From contig JAIQFQ010000006.1 of the NCBI GenBank assembly GCA_020073245.1, positions 1 through 64,000 on the forward strand: a stretch of DNA of 64,000 bases, written 5' to 3'. The translations under genes and the position numbers were made by a program. This stretch comes from Terriglobia bacterium (GTDB taxonomy: Bacteria > Acidobacteriota > Thermoanaerobaculia > Thermoanaerobaculales > Thermoanaerobaculaceae). This document shows, one piece after another, positions 41,091 through 50,185 of this stretch. The notes below the pieces were generated by a model. That model was not told where the DNA came from. It was given only the letters and a program-made list of their open reading frames with translations, and did not search any database. How positions within the stretch are numbered: the first letter of the stretch is position 1; the number at the start of each line of letters is the position of its first letter.

Positions 41091-41578
41091 CACCCCACCT
41101 CCTGCTCGGTGGTGCTGGTCGCCTCGGTGCCTCCGTTGCGCCAGGCTCGTATGGCATCCCTAAGTGTGACCCAGGGGAGCATCGCGCACTTCACACGCAC
41201 GGCGAACTTCTGCACCCCCTCGAGCGCCTCCAGGTCGCCCAGATCGACGTCGGCGGGAGCCGGTGTGCCGTGCATGACCCCTCGGAACGCCTCGGACGTC
41301 GTCTCGGCCTCGGACACGGTCCGGCCGGGGAGCATCTCGGCCATGATCGACCCGGATGCCGTGCAGATGGCGCACCCGCGCCCCTGCACCTGAACCCCGG
41401 CGATGCGCTCGTCGTCGAGGGCGACCGAGAGCAGCACCTCATCCCCGCACACCGGGTTGAAACCGTGAGCGCGGGCGTCCACGCGGGCGAGGGGCGTCCG
41501 GCCGCGGGGGTGGCGATGGTGGTCCATCACGACCTCGCGGTAGAGCTCATCGAGCGCCACCTCGGGGCGATCAACCAT
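41090..41578 (-). CDS. sufU: SufU-type scaffold/sulfur-transfer protein
   Basis: A 162-residue IscU-fold protein with three Cys in the SufU context: Asn-Pro-Val-Cys-Gly-Asp, Gly-Cys-Ala-Ile-Cys-Thr-Ala-Ser and Arg-Val-Lys-Cys-Ala-Met-Leu-Pro-Trp. SufU accepts persulfide sulfur from SufS and passes it to SufBCD. It is separated from sufS by a 154-bp gap containing a palindromic element, unlike the overlapping genes elsewhere in the operon. Confidence 0.9.
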   Translation of the reverse strand: MVDRPEVALDELYREVVMDHHRHPRGRTPLARVDARAHGFNPVCGDEVLLSVALDDERIAGVQVQGRGCAICTASGSIMAEMLPGRTVSEAETTSEAFRGVMHGTPAPADVDLGDLEALEGVQKFAVRVKCAMLPWVTLRDAIRAWRNGGTEATSTTEQEVG

Positions 41579-41626
41579 TGTGCCGCGCTACCTCTCCAGA
41601 CGCGGGGCGCCTGCCAGGAGGACAAA

Positions 41627-41723
41627 GGGAAAAGGGAAAACGTGAAAGGGAAGACAGAACCACGCTCGTCACCGTCATTTTGGTTTCTCGTCTCGTTTTT
41701 CGTTTGACCTTTACCCTTTTCCC
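41627..41723. repeat. Inverted repeat with purine-rich arm inside the suf operon
   Basis: GGGAAAAGGG at 41627-41636 is matched by its inverse complement at 41714-41723, with further imperfect pairing on both sides. It fills most of the gap between sufS and sufU and resembles the element at 2202-2292. As RNA it could form a long hairpin between the two coding regions. Confidence 0.5.
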
Positions 41724-41732
41724 CGTTTCGCC

Positions 41733-42986
41733 TCACGCGAGTCCGAAGTACTTGCGAGCAGCGATCAAGCCGTCCACGAGGGCATCCACGTCGTCGCGGT
41801 CATTGTAGATGCCGAACGACGCGCGCGCCGTGGCCGCAACGTCCAGGCGGCGCATCAACGGCTGAGCGCAGTGGTGCCCGGCGCGGACCGCGATCCCGAG
41901 GGTGTCAAGCACTTGGGCGAGGTCGTGCGGGTGGATCTCCGGGTCGACGAATGAGACCAGGCCGCCACGCCTGTGGGGGTCGAGCGGGCCGTGAACCGTC
42001 AGCCACCCGAGGCCGCGTAGCCGGTCGAGGGCGTAGCCGACCAACTGCCGCTCGTGAGCACGGACGCCCGACATCCCGAGATCCTCGAGCATGTCGAGAG
42101 CGGCGGGGAACGCCGCGGCGTCGGCGATGTTCGGCGTGCCGGCCTCGAACTTGTGCGGGATGTCGTTCCACGTGGCCCAGTCGAGCCGGACCTCCCGGAT
42201 CATCTCGCCGCCGCCGGCGATCGGCTCCATGCGCTCGAGCAGCTCGGGCTTCGCGACCAGGAACCCCACCCCGGTCGGGCCGTACATCTTGTGGGCGGAG
42301 AACGCGAGGAAGTCGGCACCCAGCGTGCGGAAGTCGACCGGCAGATGAGGGACCGACTGCGCCCCGTCCACGGCGAGCACGGCCCCTACAGCGTGGGCAG
42401 CATCGGCGATCTCGGCGATTGGATTGATCGTGCCCAGCACGTTGGACATCGCCGTGAGCGCCACGATCCGCGTGCGCCGCGACAGAAGCGAGGCGAGCGC
42501 GGCCATGTCGAGCTCGCCGTCGGCGGTGATCGACACGTGCCGCAGCACCACACCGCGCTCGCGGGCGAGCAGGATCCACGGCACGAGGTTGGAGTGGTGC
42601 TCCATTTCGGAGAGGAGGACCTCGTCGCCGGGGGAGAGCGTCGCTCCCCAGGATCGAGCGACCAGGTTGATCGCCTCGGTGGTGTTGCGCACGATCACCA
42701 CGCCGCGAGCTTCGGGCGCGTTGACGAAGCGGGCGACCCGGGCGCGGCACGACTCGTAGAGACCGGTCGCTTCCTCGGCGAGGGTGTGCACACCTCGGTG
42801 AACATTGGCGTTTGACGTGGAGTAGTACGACCGCAGTGCGTCGAGAACCGCGGCGGGCTTCTGAGTCGTCGCGGCGTTGTCGAGGTAGACCAAGTTGTGC
42901 CCGTGCACCTTGCGGTCGAGGATTGGAAAGCGCCTCCGCAGAGCGCGGGGGTCGAATCCGACGGCGGGGGGAGCGATCGACGTCAT
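41733..42986 (-). CDS. sufS: Cysteine desulfurase SufS
   Basis: A 417-residue PLP enzyme with Tyr-Leu-Asp-Asn-Ala-Ala-Thr-Thr near the N-terminus, His in Glu-Met-Glu-His-His-Ser-Asn, PLP lysine in Ser-Ala-His-Lys-Met-Tyr-Gly, and the catalytic Cys in Arg-Ala-Gly-His-His-Cys-Ala-Gln near residue 370. It extracts sulfur from cysteine for cluster assembly by SufU/SufBCD. It starts three bases after sufD ends. Confidence 0.94.
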   Translation of the reverse strand: MTSIAPPAVGFDPRALRRRFPILDRKVHGHNLVYLDNAATTQKPAAVLDALRSYYSTSNANVHRGVHTLAEEATGLYESCRARVARFVNAPEARGVVIVRNTTEAINLVARSWGATLSPGDEVLLSEMEHHSNLVPWILLARERGVVLRHVSITADGELDMAALASLLSRRTRIVALTAMSNVLGTINPIAEIADAAHAVGAVLAVDGAQSVPHLPVDFRTLGADFLAFSAHKMYGPTGVGFLVAKPELLERMEPIAGGGEMIREVRLDWATWNDIPHKFEAGTPNIADAAAFPAALDMLEDLGMSGVRAHERQLVGYALDRLRGLGWLTVHGPLDPHRRGGLVSFVDPEIHPHDLAQVLDTLGIAVRAGHHCAQPLMRRLDVAATARASFGIYNDRDDVDALVDGLIAARKYFGLA

Positions 42987-42989
42987 GGG

Positions 42990-44252
42990 TCAGTCCGTGT
43001 GCAGGCGCGCCGCCACCAGCGCGGCGATGCGTTCGCGGGTCGTCTGCGGCAGTCGGGCCAGCGTCTGGTCGAGGAACCCGTAGACGATCACTCGCATCGC
43101 CTGCAGGCGCGGGAGTCCGCGGCTCTCGAGGTAGAAGAGTTGCTCCGGGTCGAGCGGCGAGACGGTGGCCCCGTGCGAGCAGCGGACGTCGTCCGTGAGG
43201 ATCTCGAGCTCGGGGATCGACTCGGCGCGCGCATTCTCGGAGAGTAGGAGGTTGCGGTTCTCCTGATACGCCTCGGCGCCGGCGGCGCCCGGGGCAATGC
43301 GGATCATGCCGGTGTATGCGGAGCGCGCCGAGCCCGTGAGAGCCACCTTGAAATCCAGGTTCGAGTGTGTCTTGCCGTATTCGTGGATGTGCTCGGTGTG
43401 GTGGTCGAAGTGCTGGGAGTCCCCGCCCATCGCCACGCCGTAGGTCTCGACCTCGGCGCCCTCGCCGGCCAGGAAGGCCCCCACGTCCGCCTTGAACGTC
43501 GTGCCGCCGAACGACGCGATGGACATCTGGAAACGCGCCCCGGTGAGGACGCGGGCCCGCGCCGTCAGGTGTCCGACGACTCCGGACTCCCATCGCTGGA
43601 CAAGGCCGTAGCGCACGTTCGCACCCTTACCGACGAGGATCTCCGAGACGCCGATGACCTTGCCGGTGCCGCGGTCGCCGCCGACGTGTCCCTCGATGAC
43701 TTCGAACGAGCTGCCCTCGCCCCCCACCACCAGCACGCGGGGCAGGGAGAGATCCCCCGCCACCAGGCGGAGGCGGATCGGGTGCTCGAGCGAAACCCCG
43801 GCCGGGACCCTCACGAGCACGCCGCCGCGCCACGCCGCCATGTTGATCGCCTCGAGGAACCCGTGGCTCGCCGGCACGATCGTGCCCAGAAGGTCGCCGA
43901 CCGAGATCCGGTGGAGGTTCTCAACCACCACGCCGGACTTGCGCGCCGCGGCATCCATCTCGACGAGCCGCGTCGCACCGCCTGCGAGCAGGGCCGCGAC
44001 CGAAAGCGGTTCGTCGAGGCGCCAGGTTGGGCCGACGTCGATAGGGGTCAGCGCGGTCGGGTCACTCTCCGGAAGGAAACGGGCGGGGTTGGTGTAGCGC
44101 CAGAGGTGGTTGGCGCGGGCGGGCAGCACAAGCGGTGACACCGCCTCACGCGCCTGGTTCCGGAGCGCGAGCAGGGCACGGCCCTCGCCGGCCGCGCTCG
44201 ACAGCTCCGACACGTGCTCGAGCGGCAGGTTGGGAATCGGCTCCGCGCTCAT
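42990..44252 (-). CDS. sufD: Fe-S cluster assembly protein SufD
   Basis: A 420-residue SufBD-family beta-helix protein with an N-terminal helical part containing Leu-Trp-Arg-Tyr-Thr (~50) and a conserved C-terminal region with Asp-Asp-Val-Arg-Cys-Ser-His-Gly-Ala and Tyr-Leu-Glu-Ser-Arg-Gly. It forms the SufBC2D scaffold with SufB and SufC. A 99-bp gap to sufB contains a GC-rich repeat copy. Confidence 0.92.
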   Translation of the reverse strand: MSAEPIPNLPLEHVSELSSAAGEGRALLALRNQAREAVSPLVLPARANHLWRYTNPARFLPESDPTALTPIDVGPTWRLDEPLSVAALLAGGATRLVEMDAAARKSGVVVENLHRISVGDLLGTIVPASHGFLEAINMAAWRGGVLVRVPAGVSLEHPIRLRLVAGDLSLPRVLVVGGEGSSFEVIEGHVGGDRGTGKVIGVSEILVGKGANVRYGLVQRWESGVVGHLTARARVLTGARFQMSIASFGGTTFKADVGAFLAGEGAEVETYGVAMGGDSQHFDHHTEHIHEYGKTHSNLDFKVALTGSARSAYTGMIRIAPGAAGAEAYQENRNLLLSENARAESIPELEILTDDVRCSHGATVSPLDPEQLFYLESRGLPRLQAMRVIVYGFLDQTLARLPQTTRERIAALVAARLHTD

Positions 44253-44318
44253 GCCCGGTACCTGTTGTCGCGGCTCGCGAAGTCGCGGTCGGCCTCTCGG
44301 AGGGGTGGTGGGACGGAC

Positions 44319-44330
44319 CCCTGACCCCGG
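44319..44330. repeat. Copy of the 12-nt intergenic motif between sufB and sufD
   Basis: CCCTGACCCCGG, one mismatch from CCCTGAGCCCGG at 11273 and 40749, lies in a run of C/G blocks filling the gap between sufB and sufD. Confidence 0.35.
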
Positions 44331-44351
44331 ACCCCGGGCCCCGGTCGTGTG

Positions 44352-45770
44352 CTAGCCAACGGACCCCTCCATCTCGAGCTCGATGAGGCGGTTGAGCTCC
44401 ACGGCGTACTCCATCGGAAGCTCCTTCACGAACGGCTCGATGAAACCGTTGACGATCATCAGGCGTGCCTGGTCGTCCCTGATGCCGCGCGACCGCAGGT
44501 AGAAGAGCTGCTCGTCCCCGATCTTGGAGACGCGCGCCTCGTGCTCCACGCGAACCTGGTCCTCGGCGATCTCCATGGTCGGGTAGGTATCGGTCCGGGC
44601 GGCGTCTCCGATAAGCAGCGCATCGCACTGGACTGACGTCTTGCAACCGTGGGCGCCTTTGCGGACCTTGACCAGGCCGCGGTACGAGGAGCGTCCGGTC
44701 CCCTTGGAGATCGACTTCGACGTGATCTTGGAGGTGGTGTTGGGTGCGAGGTGCGTCATCTTGGCGCCCGCGTCCTGGTGCTGCCCGGGGCCGGCGAAGG
44801 CGATCGAGAGGACCTCGCCGTGAGCGCGCTCACCCTTCAGGATCACGGCCGGGTACTTCATGGTGAGCTTGGAGCCGATATTGCCGTCCACCCACTCGAC
44901 GACCGCGTCTTCATGCGCGACGGCGCGCTTGGTGACCAGGTTGTAGATGTTGTTGGACCAGTTCTGGATCGTGGTGTAGCGGATGCGGGCGCGCTTCATG
45001 GCGATCAGCTCGACGACCGCGGAGTGCAGCGAGTTGGTCGAGTAGACGGGCGCCGTGCAACCCTCGATGTAGTGCACCTTGGCACCCTCGTCCGCGATGA
45101 TCAGCGTCCGCTCGAACTGGCCCATGCGCTCAGCGTTGATGCGGAAGTACGCCTGCAGCGGGATCGCCACCTCGACGTTCTTCGGCACGTAGATGAACGA
45201 GCCGCCTGACCACACCGCGGAGTTCAAGGCGGCAAACTTGTTGTCGGCGGCGGGGATCACGGTCGCAAAGTGCTTTCGCACGAGGTCCTCGTGCTCGCGC
45301 AGCCCGGAGTCCATGTCGAGGAAGATCACCCCCTGTTTGGTGAGCTCTTCCTTGACCGAGTGGTAGACCACCTCGGACTCGTACTGCGCCGACACGCCGG
45401 CAAGGAACTTGCGCTCCGCCTCCGGGATGCCCAGTCGGTCGAAGGTGCGCTTCACGTTCTCCGGGACCTCATCCCAGCTCTTCTCCTGCTTCTCGGTGGC
45501 GCGCACGTAATAGGTGATATTGTCGAAGTCAATCTCCGACAGCATCGCGGTGTCGCCCCACGTCGGCATCGGCTTCGCCAGGAAGACGTCGAGCGCCTTG
45601 TGGCGGAACGCGCGCATCCACTCGGGCTCCTTCTTCAGGAGCGAGATCGCCTCGACGACCTCGTGGGAGAGCCCCTTGGGGGTTCGCATGAAGTACTCTT
45701 CGGGGTCGTGGAACCCGTAGCGACGGCTGTAATCGCTGCCGATGTCGGCAACGGTCGGTGTTGAGGCCAT
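44352..45770 (-). CDS. sufB: Fe-S cluster assembly protein SufB
   Basis: A 472-residue SufBD-family protein, the most conserved scaffold subunit. Recognisable stretches include [10 protein letters not shown], Asn-Trp-Ser-Asn-Asn-Ile-Tyr-Asn-Leu and, near the C-terminus, Tyr-Leu-Arg-Ser-Arg-Gly-Ile. No intein interrupts it. ATG shares one base with the sufC stop (TGATG), so translation is coupled. Confidence 0.95.
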   Translation of the reverse strand: MASTPTVADIGSDYSRRYGFHDPEEYFMRTPKGLSHEVVEAISLLKKEPEWMRAFRHKALDVFLAKPMPTWGDTAMLSEIDFDNITYYVRATEKQEKSWDEVPENVKRTFDRLGIPEAERKFLAGVSAQYESEVVYHSVKEELTKQGVIFLDMDSGLREHEDLVRKHFATVIPAADNKFAALNSAVWSGGSFIYVPKNVEVAIPLQAYFRINAERMGQFERTLIIADEGAKVHYIEGCTAPVYSTNSLHSAVVELIAMKRARIRYTTIQNWSNNIYNLVTKRAVAHEDAVVEWVDGNIGSKLTMKYPAVILKGERAHGEVLSIAFAGPGQHQDAGAKMTHLAPNTTSKITSKSISKGTGRSSYRGLVKVRKGAHGCKTSVQCDALLIGDAARTDTYPTMEIAEDQVRVEHEARVSKIGDEQLFYLRSRGIRDDQARLMIVNGFIEPFVKELPMEYAVELNRLIELEMEGSVG

Positions 45771-46537
45771 CAGACACCTCCTGCGGCGGCGGCCGGCTCG
45801 AGCCAGTCGTAGCCGCGCTCCTCTAGTTCCAGGGCGAGCTCGGGTCCGCCCGCGCGCACGATGCGACCCTCCATGAAGACGTGCACGACATCCGGATGCA
45901 CATAGTTGAGCAGCCGCTGGTAGTGGGTCACCAGCACCAACCCGGTGTCGTTCGAGGCCGCCGCGTTGATCCCCTTGGCCACCACCTTGAGGGCGTCGAT
46001 GTCGAGGCCGGAGTCGGTCTCGTCGAGCAGCGCGAACCTTGGCTTGAGCATCAAGAGCTGGAGGATCTCCACGCGTTTCTTCTCGCCGCCGGAGAAACCG
46101 TCGTTGAGGTAGCGCCCCGCGAACGCGGGGTCCATTTCGAGGTCTTCCATGCGGGCGAGCAGCTCCTTGCGGAACTCCCGCACCGGCACATCGACTCCGC
46201 GCACGGCCGAGACGGCGGCGCGCAGGAACGACGCGACGGTCACGCCGGGCACCGCGACCGGGTACTGGAAGGCGAGAAACATTCCCTTGCGCGCCTTTTC
46301 GTCCGGTGGCATGGCGCTGACGTCCTCGCCGGCGAGCATCACGGTGCCTTCGACGGCGTACGCCGGGTGTCCCATCAGGCCGTTGGCCAGGGTGGACTTG
46401 CCGGAGCCGTTGGGACCCATGATTGCGTGGATCTCACCGGGCAGCACGGTCAGGTCGACGCCCTTGACGACCTCCTTCTCCCCGATGTGGATGTGGATTC
46501 CGCTGCACTGGAAGGTCGGTTTCGCGTTGGTGTTCAT
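45770..46537 (-). CDS. sufC: Fe-S cluster assembly ATPase SufC
   Basis: A 255-residue ABC-type soluble ATPase with Gly-Pro-Asn-Gly-Ser-Gly-Lys-Ser-Thr (Walker A), Phe-Ser-Gly-Gly-Glu-Lys-Lys-Arg (signature) and [10 protein letters not shown] (Walker B). It drives conformational change of SufBD. ATG 46537 overlaps the regulator's stop (ATGA) and follows GAGAGGG; the longer open frame upstream is antisense-like sequence inside the regulator gene. Confidence 0.94.
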   Translation of the reverse strand: MNTNAKPTFQCSGIHIHIGEKEVVKGVDLTVLPGEIHAIMGPNGSGKSTLANGLMGHPAYAVEGTVMLAGEDVSAMPPDEKARKGMFLAFQYPVAVPGVTVASFLRAAVSAVRGVDVPVREFRKELLARMEDLEMDPAFAGRYLNDGFSGGEKKRVEILQLLMLKPRFALLDETDSGLDIDALKVVAKGINAAASNDTGLVLVTHYQRLLNYVHPDVVHVFMEGRIVRAGGPELALELEERGYDWLEPAAAAGGV

Positions 46538-47049
46538 TGCGTCCCTCTCTCGTGCGGGCCGACGCCCGCCGGTTCGTGCCACCCCTGGGGCACGGTGAGC
46601 GGCCAGCGCTCCTGCAGGTGCTTGTCGGCCCGCCGCTCGCCGGCCGCGAGGTCGGCGAGGGTCGTGTTCTCGAAGAAGCGCTTCAGCAGCGCGTCGAGGT
46701 GCGCCCATACCGGGCGCAGCGAGCAGTCCGCGAGGCGCATGCATGCGCTCGCATCCGGGCTGCCGTGGTCCCGGCAGAAAGTCGAGTCGAACAGCGGCTT
46801 CCCGAGCGCCTCGAGGATGCGCAGCACGGTGATCCGCTCGGGCGGCGACGTGAGGACGTACCCCCCGTGGCGGCCGCGGGTGGCGGCCACGAGGCCGGCC
46901 CGGCGCAGGCCCATCAGTACCTTGGCCGCGAACGGTACGGCGATCCCCTCGGCGCCCGCGAGCTCGGAAAGCGACACCGTCTGTCCGTGCCGCAGCGCGA
47001 GCTGCAACATGCAACGCATCCCATACTCCTCGGTTGCCGTGATCTTCAT
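46534..47049 (-). CDS. Rrf2-family transcriptional regulator of the suf operon
   Basis: A 171-residue Rrf2 protein with an N-terminal winged helix (Thr-Glu-Tyr-Gly-Met start, Arg-Gly-Arg-His-Gly-Gly-Tyr wing). Three Cys are spaced Cys-x10-Cys-x5-Cys at ~93-110, able to bind an Fe-S cluster but wider than the Cys-x5-Cys-x5-Cys of E. coli IscR. It is the first gene of the operon and overlaps sufC, so it very likely senses Fe-S status and controls its own operon. ATG 47049 is chosen because the conserved Met-Lys-Ile-Thr start follows GAGGAAA. Confidence 0.9.
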   Translation of the reverse strand: MKITATEEYGMRCMLQLALRHGQTVSLSELAGAEGIAVPFAAKVLMGLRRAGLVAATRGRHGGYVLTSPPERITVLRILEALGKPLFDSTFCRDHGSPDASACMRLADCSLRPVWAHLDALLKRFFENTTLADLAAGERRADKHLQERWPLTVPQGWHEPAGVGPHERGTQ

Positions 47050-47101
47050 GGGTTTCCTCGGTGCCCGGTCCGGGTTATCGTCAGCGCCCGAGCACGCCAA
47101 C

Positions 47102-47136
47102 TCCGAAATCATGACTTAAATTTCCGAATTTTGCAA
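47102..47136 (-). promoter_or_regulatory. Putative promoter and operator of the rrf2-suf operon
   Basis: The 316-bp gap 47050-47365 contains a short AT-rich patch. On the minus strand TTGCAA (47136-47131) and CATGAT (47113-47108) are 17 bp apart, fitting a -35/-10 pair about 55 bp before the rrf2 ATG. Two TTCGGA copies (47128-47123 and 47107-47102) start 21 bp apart, two helical turns, and bracket the -10, a good place for a repressor. Function is inferred. The rest of the gap shows nothing clear. Confidence 0.4.
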
Positions 47137-47365
47137 GTGCTGGAGCTGATTGACTAGTCTCCAACTGCGTGGTGCGTGCGAAAGAGCTCTCGACGCTCAT
47201 GCCCGGCGCCGGGACGAGTCACATCGGCCGGCGATTGGCCTGACGGGTGGGCGGCAAGGTCGGAGGCACTTGTGACGGGCGTCACAAAAATTGGAGGAGC
47301 AATTCGCCGGATTCGGAATCGTGGGGGAAGATCCCCAAGTTCCATCCTCTGAAAGGAGACAAGCG

Positions 47366-49207
47366 ATGCGTGAGAATCTTTCGTGGCTTCGCCGTGCGTT
47401 CCTCTCCTCCGTTGCGCTGCTGCTGATCGCGGCGCCCGCGGGGACCGCGTTTGCCGGTGATCATGGTGGGGGCGGAGGCCAGGGAGGCCGAAAGCTCTAC
47501 ATCTACGAGCTGATGGCACCGCTGATCAACGTCAGCGGGGCGATGACGATCGCCGACTCGTTCGGGTTCAAGCCTCTCGGCCAGGGCGCGAGTCCCACCA
47601 CGGGGCAGGCGTCCGCGCTCACAAAGCCGGGCCCCATCCAAATGGCGTTCGCCGATGCTGCGGGGCACGTGCGAATGCTGTTCGCCGACGGCAGCGTCAA
47701 GATCTTTCCCGACTTCTCCGAGCTTCTCCAGGGTCCTGGGCCGATCGGTCTGCCTGGGCGGAAGAGCGCGCTCCGGATGGCGATGGATGGCCTGGTGCAG
47801 TGGGGGGTGCGTGACGGCCTCGGGGAGCTAGGGGTGGGTGGGATCGTCACGCTCACAGAGCAACCTGCCCAGACGGCGCAAACGCCTGGGACAGCCGGGG
47901 CGGTCAGCGCGCAGCTGCTGCCCGCGGTCCAGATCGGTGATGCGATGGACGTGCTGCGCACCGTGGAGTTCGTCCGTCAGCTGGACGGTCTGGATGTGTT
48001 CGGCCCGACGTCGGTTCTCTCCGTGGACATCGGAGCGGGGGGTGTCGCCGGTGGGGCCATCAACCTGCGGGGGATCGGGAAGCATGGTCCGAAGGTGTCG
48101 ATCATCTCGCGAGGCGACGCGATCAAGCAGTTCATGGCGCAGTTCCCGTACCCGGTCTCGACCGGAAACGGCGGCGACGACCAAGATGGCGGCACCTCCG
48201 CCTCTGCGATGGCCGCACCGGCCGCCGCCGGGCTCCAAGGGACGCTGCTGTCGACCCGGTTGATCTACTACGAGCAGGGCGGCCAGTTCATCCAGCCCGC
48301 GTACCTGTTCAACGTGCTCATCGTCGGGCCGACCGGCGCCCGCGCCGGCTTGAACTGGCTGATCCCGGCCGTCACGGACACGCCGGAACCGATCAACAAC
48401 CGGCCGGTATTCGACCTCCCAGATCCGTTTGCTCCGGGGCCGGGGAACCCCCCGCTCCCGCCCGCCTGTGTGGTGCCCGACGCCATCCAGTTCGGCCGCT
48501 ATCTGCTCCGCGACGACGACGCCGGCTGGCTGCGCGACGCGCAGGGATTCGGCGCGAACATCGAAGCCACCAACACCTTCGCGCGCGTCTTCCTGTCTAA
48601 GCCGTTCCCACCCATGAACGATGCGCAGTTCTTCTGGAACTACCCGTGGCTGTGGGAGCCGACCGGCTCACCTGCCACGGACCAGAGCCCGTCGTTCCCC
48701 GGTTCGGTTCACATCGCGCTGATCGAGGGGCACGGCCTGCCGTGGTGGATCAGCACCGAGAAGAACTGCTGTGATGTCATCGACCTGACCCAGATCACGG
48801 GGTTCGGTGGGTACCATACCCCGGGCGAGCTCACCGATTACGTGATCTGGCAGTCGTGCTCGGTCGTGCCCGCCCCGGGCGACCCCTACGGCGGCAACTA
48901 CGCGTCGCCGGCGTCGCCCTTCGACGTCTGGTTCACGATCTTCCAGGGGCTCCGGGGAACCTACGGGTACCGCTCGGAGATGAACATCTGGAACGGGGTC
49001 GGGATGGCGTTCGCCTCCGATATCGGGTTCGGCGTGGCCAACCTCACCGCGTGGTTCAACGAGTGCAACAACAACGTTTTCCACCACGGGAACGGCTGGA
49101 ACTACGGCAGCGCGGTCCTAATCTCGGGGCAGGAGGGCGACACCCTCTACGACACCTGCGCGCTGCCGCCGCCCGGGTCGCTGACGATCTGGTGGCAACA
49201 CCCTTGA
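47366..49207 (+). CDS. Large secreted protein of unknown function
   Basis: A 613-residue protein with a classical signal peptide of about 30 residues ending in Ala-Phe-Ala-Gly-Asp, followed by a Gly-rich stretch (His-Gly-Gly-Gly-Gly-Gly) and a long globular part rich in Pro, Gly, Trp and aromatic residues toward the C-terminus. Few Cys, one pair (Asn-Cys-Cys). No repeat, anchor or catalytic motif recognised. ATG 47366 is preceded by AAGGAGAC. It is followed after 67 bp by a small exported protein, then a strong terminator, so the two form a transcription unit. Confidence 0.7.
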   Translation: MRENLSWLRRAFLSSVALLLIAAPAGTAFAGDHGGGGGQGGRKLYIYELMAPLINVSGAMTIADSFGFKPLGQGASPTTGQASALTKPGPIQMAFADAAGHVRMLFADGSVKIFPDFSELLQGPGPIGLPGRKSALRMAMDGLVQWGVRDGLGELGVGGIVTLTEQPAQTAQTPGTAGAVSAQLLPAVQIGDAMDVLRTVEFVRQLDGLDVFGPTSVLSVDIGAGGVAGGAINLRGIGKHGPKVSIISRGDAIKQFMAQFPYPVSTGNGGDDQDGGTSASAMAAPAAAGLQGTLLSTRLIYYEQGGQFIQPAYLFNVLIVGPTGARAGLNWLIPAVTDTPEPINNRPVFDLPDPFAPGPGNPPLPPACVVPDAIQFGRYLLRDDDAGWLRDAQGFGANIEATNTFARVFLSKPFPPMNDAQFFWNYPWLWEPTGSPATDQSPSFPGSVHIALIEGHGLPWWISTEKNCCDVIDLTQITGFGGYHTPGELTDYVIWQSCSVVPAPGDPYGGNYASPASPFDVWFTIFQGLRGTYGYRSEMNIWNGVGMAFASDIGFGVANLTAWFNECNNNVFHHGNGWNYGSAVLISGQEGDTLYDTCALPPPGSLTIWWQHP

Positions 49208-49274
49208 ACCGGGGCGGAATCCTTCCTGTTGTTGATGTGTTTCAGCGCTTGAAACGGAAAGGAGGTGCGTCGTT

Positions 49275-49613
49275 ATGAAGAGGCTACTGTTCATCGTCCT
49301 CATCGCGTCTTTCATCCTGCCCACCATTGCGGCGGCTGAGACGTGGAGCAACGTGCCGTTGATCGACAAGATGTGCGTGGACAAGGTTAAGGCCGATCCG
49401 GACAAGCACGAGACGAGCTGTCTGCTCGCGTGCTCCAAGGGAGGCTACGGGGTGCTGACCGCCGAGGGCACATGGATCAAGTTCGACAAGAAGGGCAACG
49501 AGGAGGCCCTCAAAGCGCTCAAGGCGACCAAGAAGACCGACGGCATCCGGGTCACGGTCACCGGCGAAAAGGAAGGTGACATGATCAAGGTGTCGACGCT
49601 GGCAATCGACTGA
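49275..49613 (+). CDS. Small secreted protein of unknown function
   Basis: A 112-residue protein with a 21-residue signal peptide (Met-Lys-Arg-Leu-Leu start, ending Ala-Ala-Ala-Glu). The mature ~90 residues are Lys-rich, contain three Cys in the first half (Met-Cys-Val, Ser-Cys-Leu, Ala-Cys-Ser) and look like a small beta domain. An AAAGGAGGTG ribosome site, one of the best in the window, suggests high expression. It is the last gene before a strong terminator. No family recognised. Confidence 0.75.
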   Translation: MKRLLFIVLIASFILPTIAAAETWSNVPLIDKMCVDKVKADPDKHETSCLLACSKGGYGVLTAEGTWIKFDKKGNEEALKALKATKKTDGIRVTVTGEKEGDMIKVSTLAID

Positions 49614-49635
49614 TTCCCGCTCGGTTCCGACTCCG

Positions 49636-49670
49636 ACGGCCGCGGGTCACCCGCGGCCGTTTCCTCTTTT
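49636..49670 (+). terminator. Rho-independent terminator
   Basis: A perfect 11-bp GC-rich stem (49636-49646 with 49650-49660) with a TCA loop is followed by a T-rich tail, TTTCCTCTTTT. It lies 22 bp after the small secreted protein gene. About 180 bp of gene-free sequence follow. Confidence 0.88.
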
Positions 49671-49848
49671 GCGTCGGAAGCCTCTCAGCCCGAACGTGCC
49701 GCAGCCACTCCTCGGGGCGCACGCGCCGCCGCCATGGAGGTGGCGTATTGCGGCCGTCAGTGGCGACGTGCCGCCTCGAGCGAGATCACCGCGTGGTCCC
49801 CTGTGTCGCCGGCCAGGCGCGCGTGGCGCCCCGCCGGCAAGGGCTGCG

Positions 49849-50154
49849 TCAGGGGCAATGACCCACCATGTCGAGGCGGGCGAGCTGTGCGAGCTCGGCG
49901 AACGTCTCGTCCAGTGTCTTGCCGCTCGCCTGCTCGAAGTCATCGCCCTTCTTGGCCTGGGCGTGCCAGGTCACACCCCAATGGACGTTCCAACCATCGG
50001 CCTCGAGCTGATGGAGGGCCGCCTCCCACTCAGTGCTCGCCTCGTAGCGCAAGGTGACAATCGCGTGGAAAGCGGCCTTGAGCAGCTCGAGATCGAGCCG
50101 CGTGGGCTCGATGCCGGCCGGCAGCGGAACCTCGATGCTGGATGCGCCCGTCAT
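49849..50154 (-). CDS. Small protein downstream of the KBL-type synthase
   Basis: A 101-residue soluble protein with several Trp (Gly-Trp-Asn-Val-His-Trp-Gly-Val-Thr-Trp) and a mixed alpha/beta look; no signal peptide and no family recognised. The ATG has GGAGGG upstream and lies 31 bp after the synthase gene, so it is probably the last gene of the AcpS-synthetase-ACP-synthase operon and may be a subunit or an accessory enzyme of that pathway. Confidence 0.6.
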   Translation of the reverse strand: MTGASSIEVPLPAGIEPTRLDLELLKAAFHAIVTLRYEASTEWEAALHQLEADGWNVHWGVTWHAQAKKGDDFEQASGKTLDETFAELAQLARLDMVGHCP

Positions 50155-50185
50155 GGCTGTACCCTCCGTCCCGGGGAGCGAGCCC

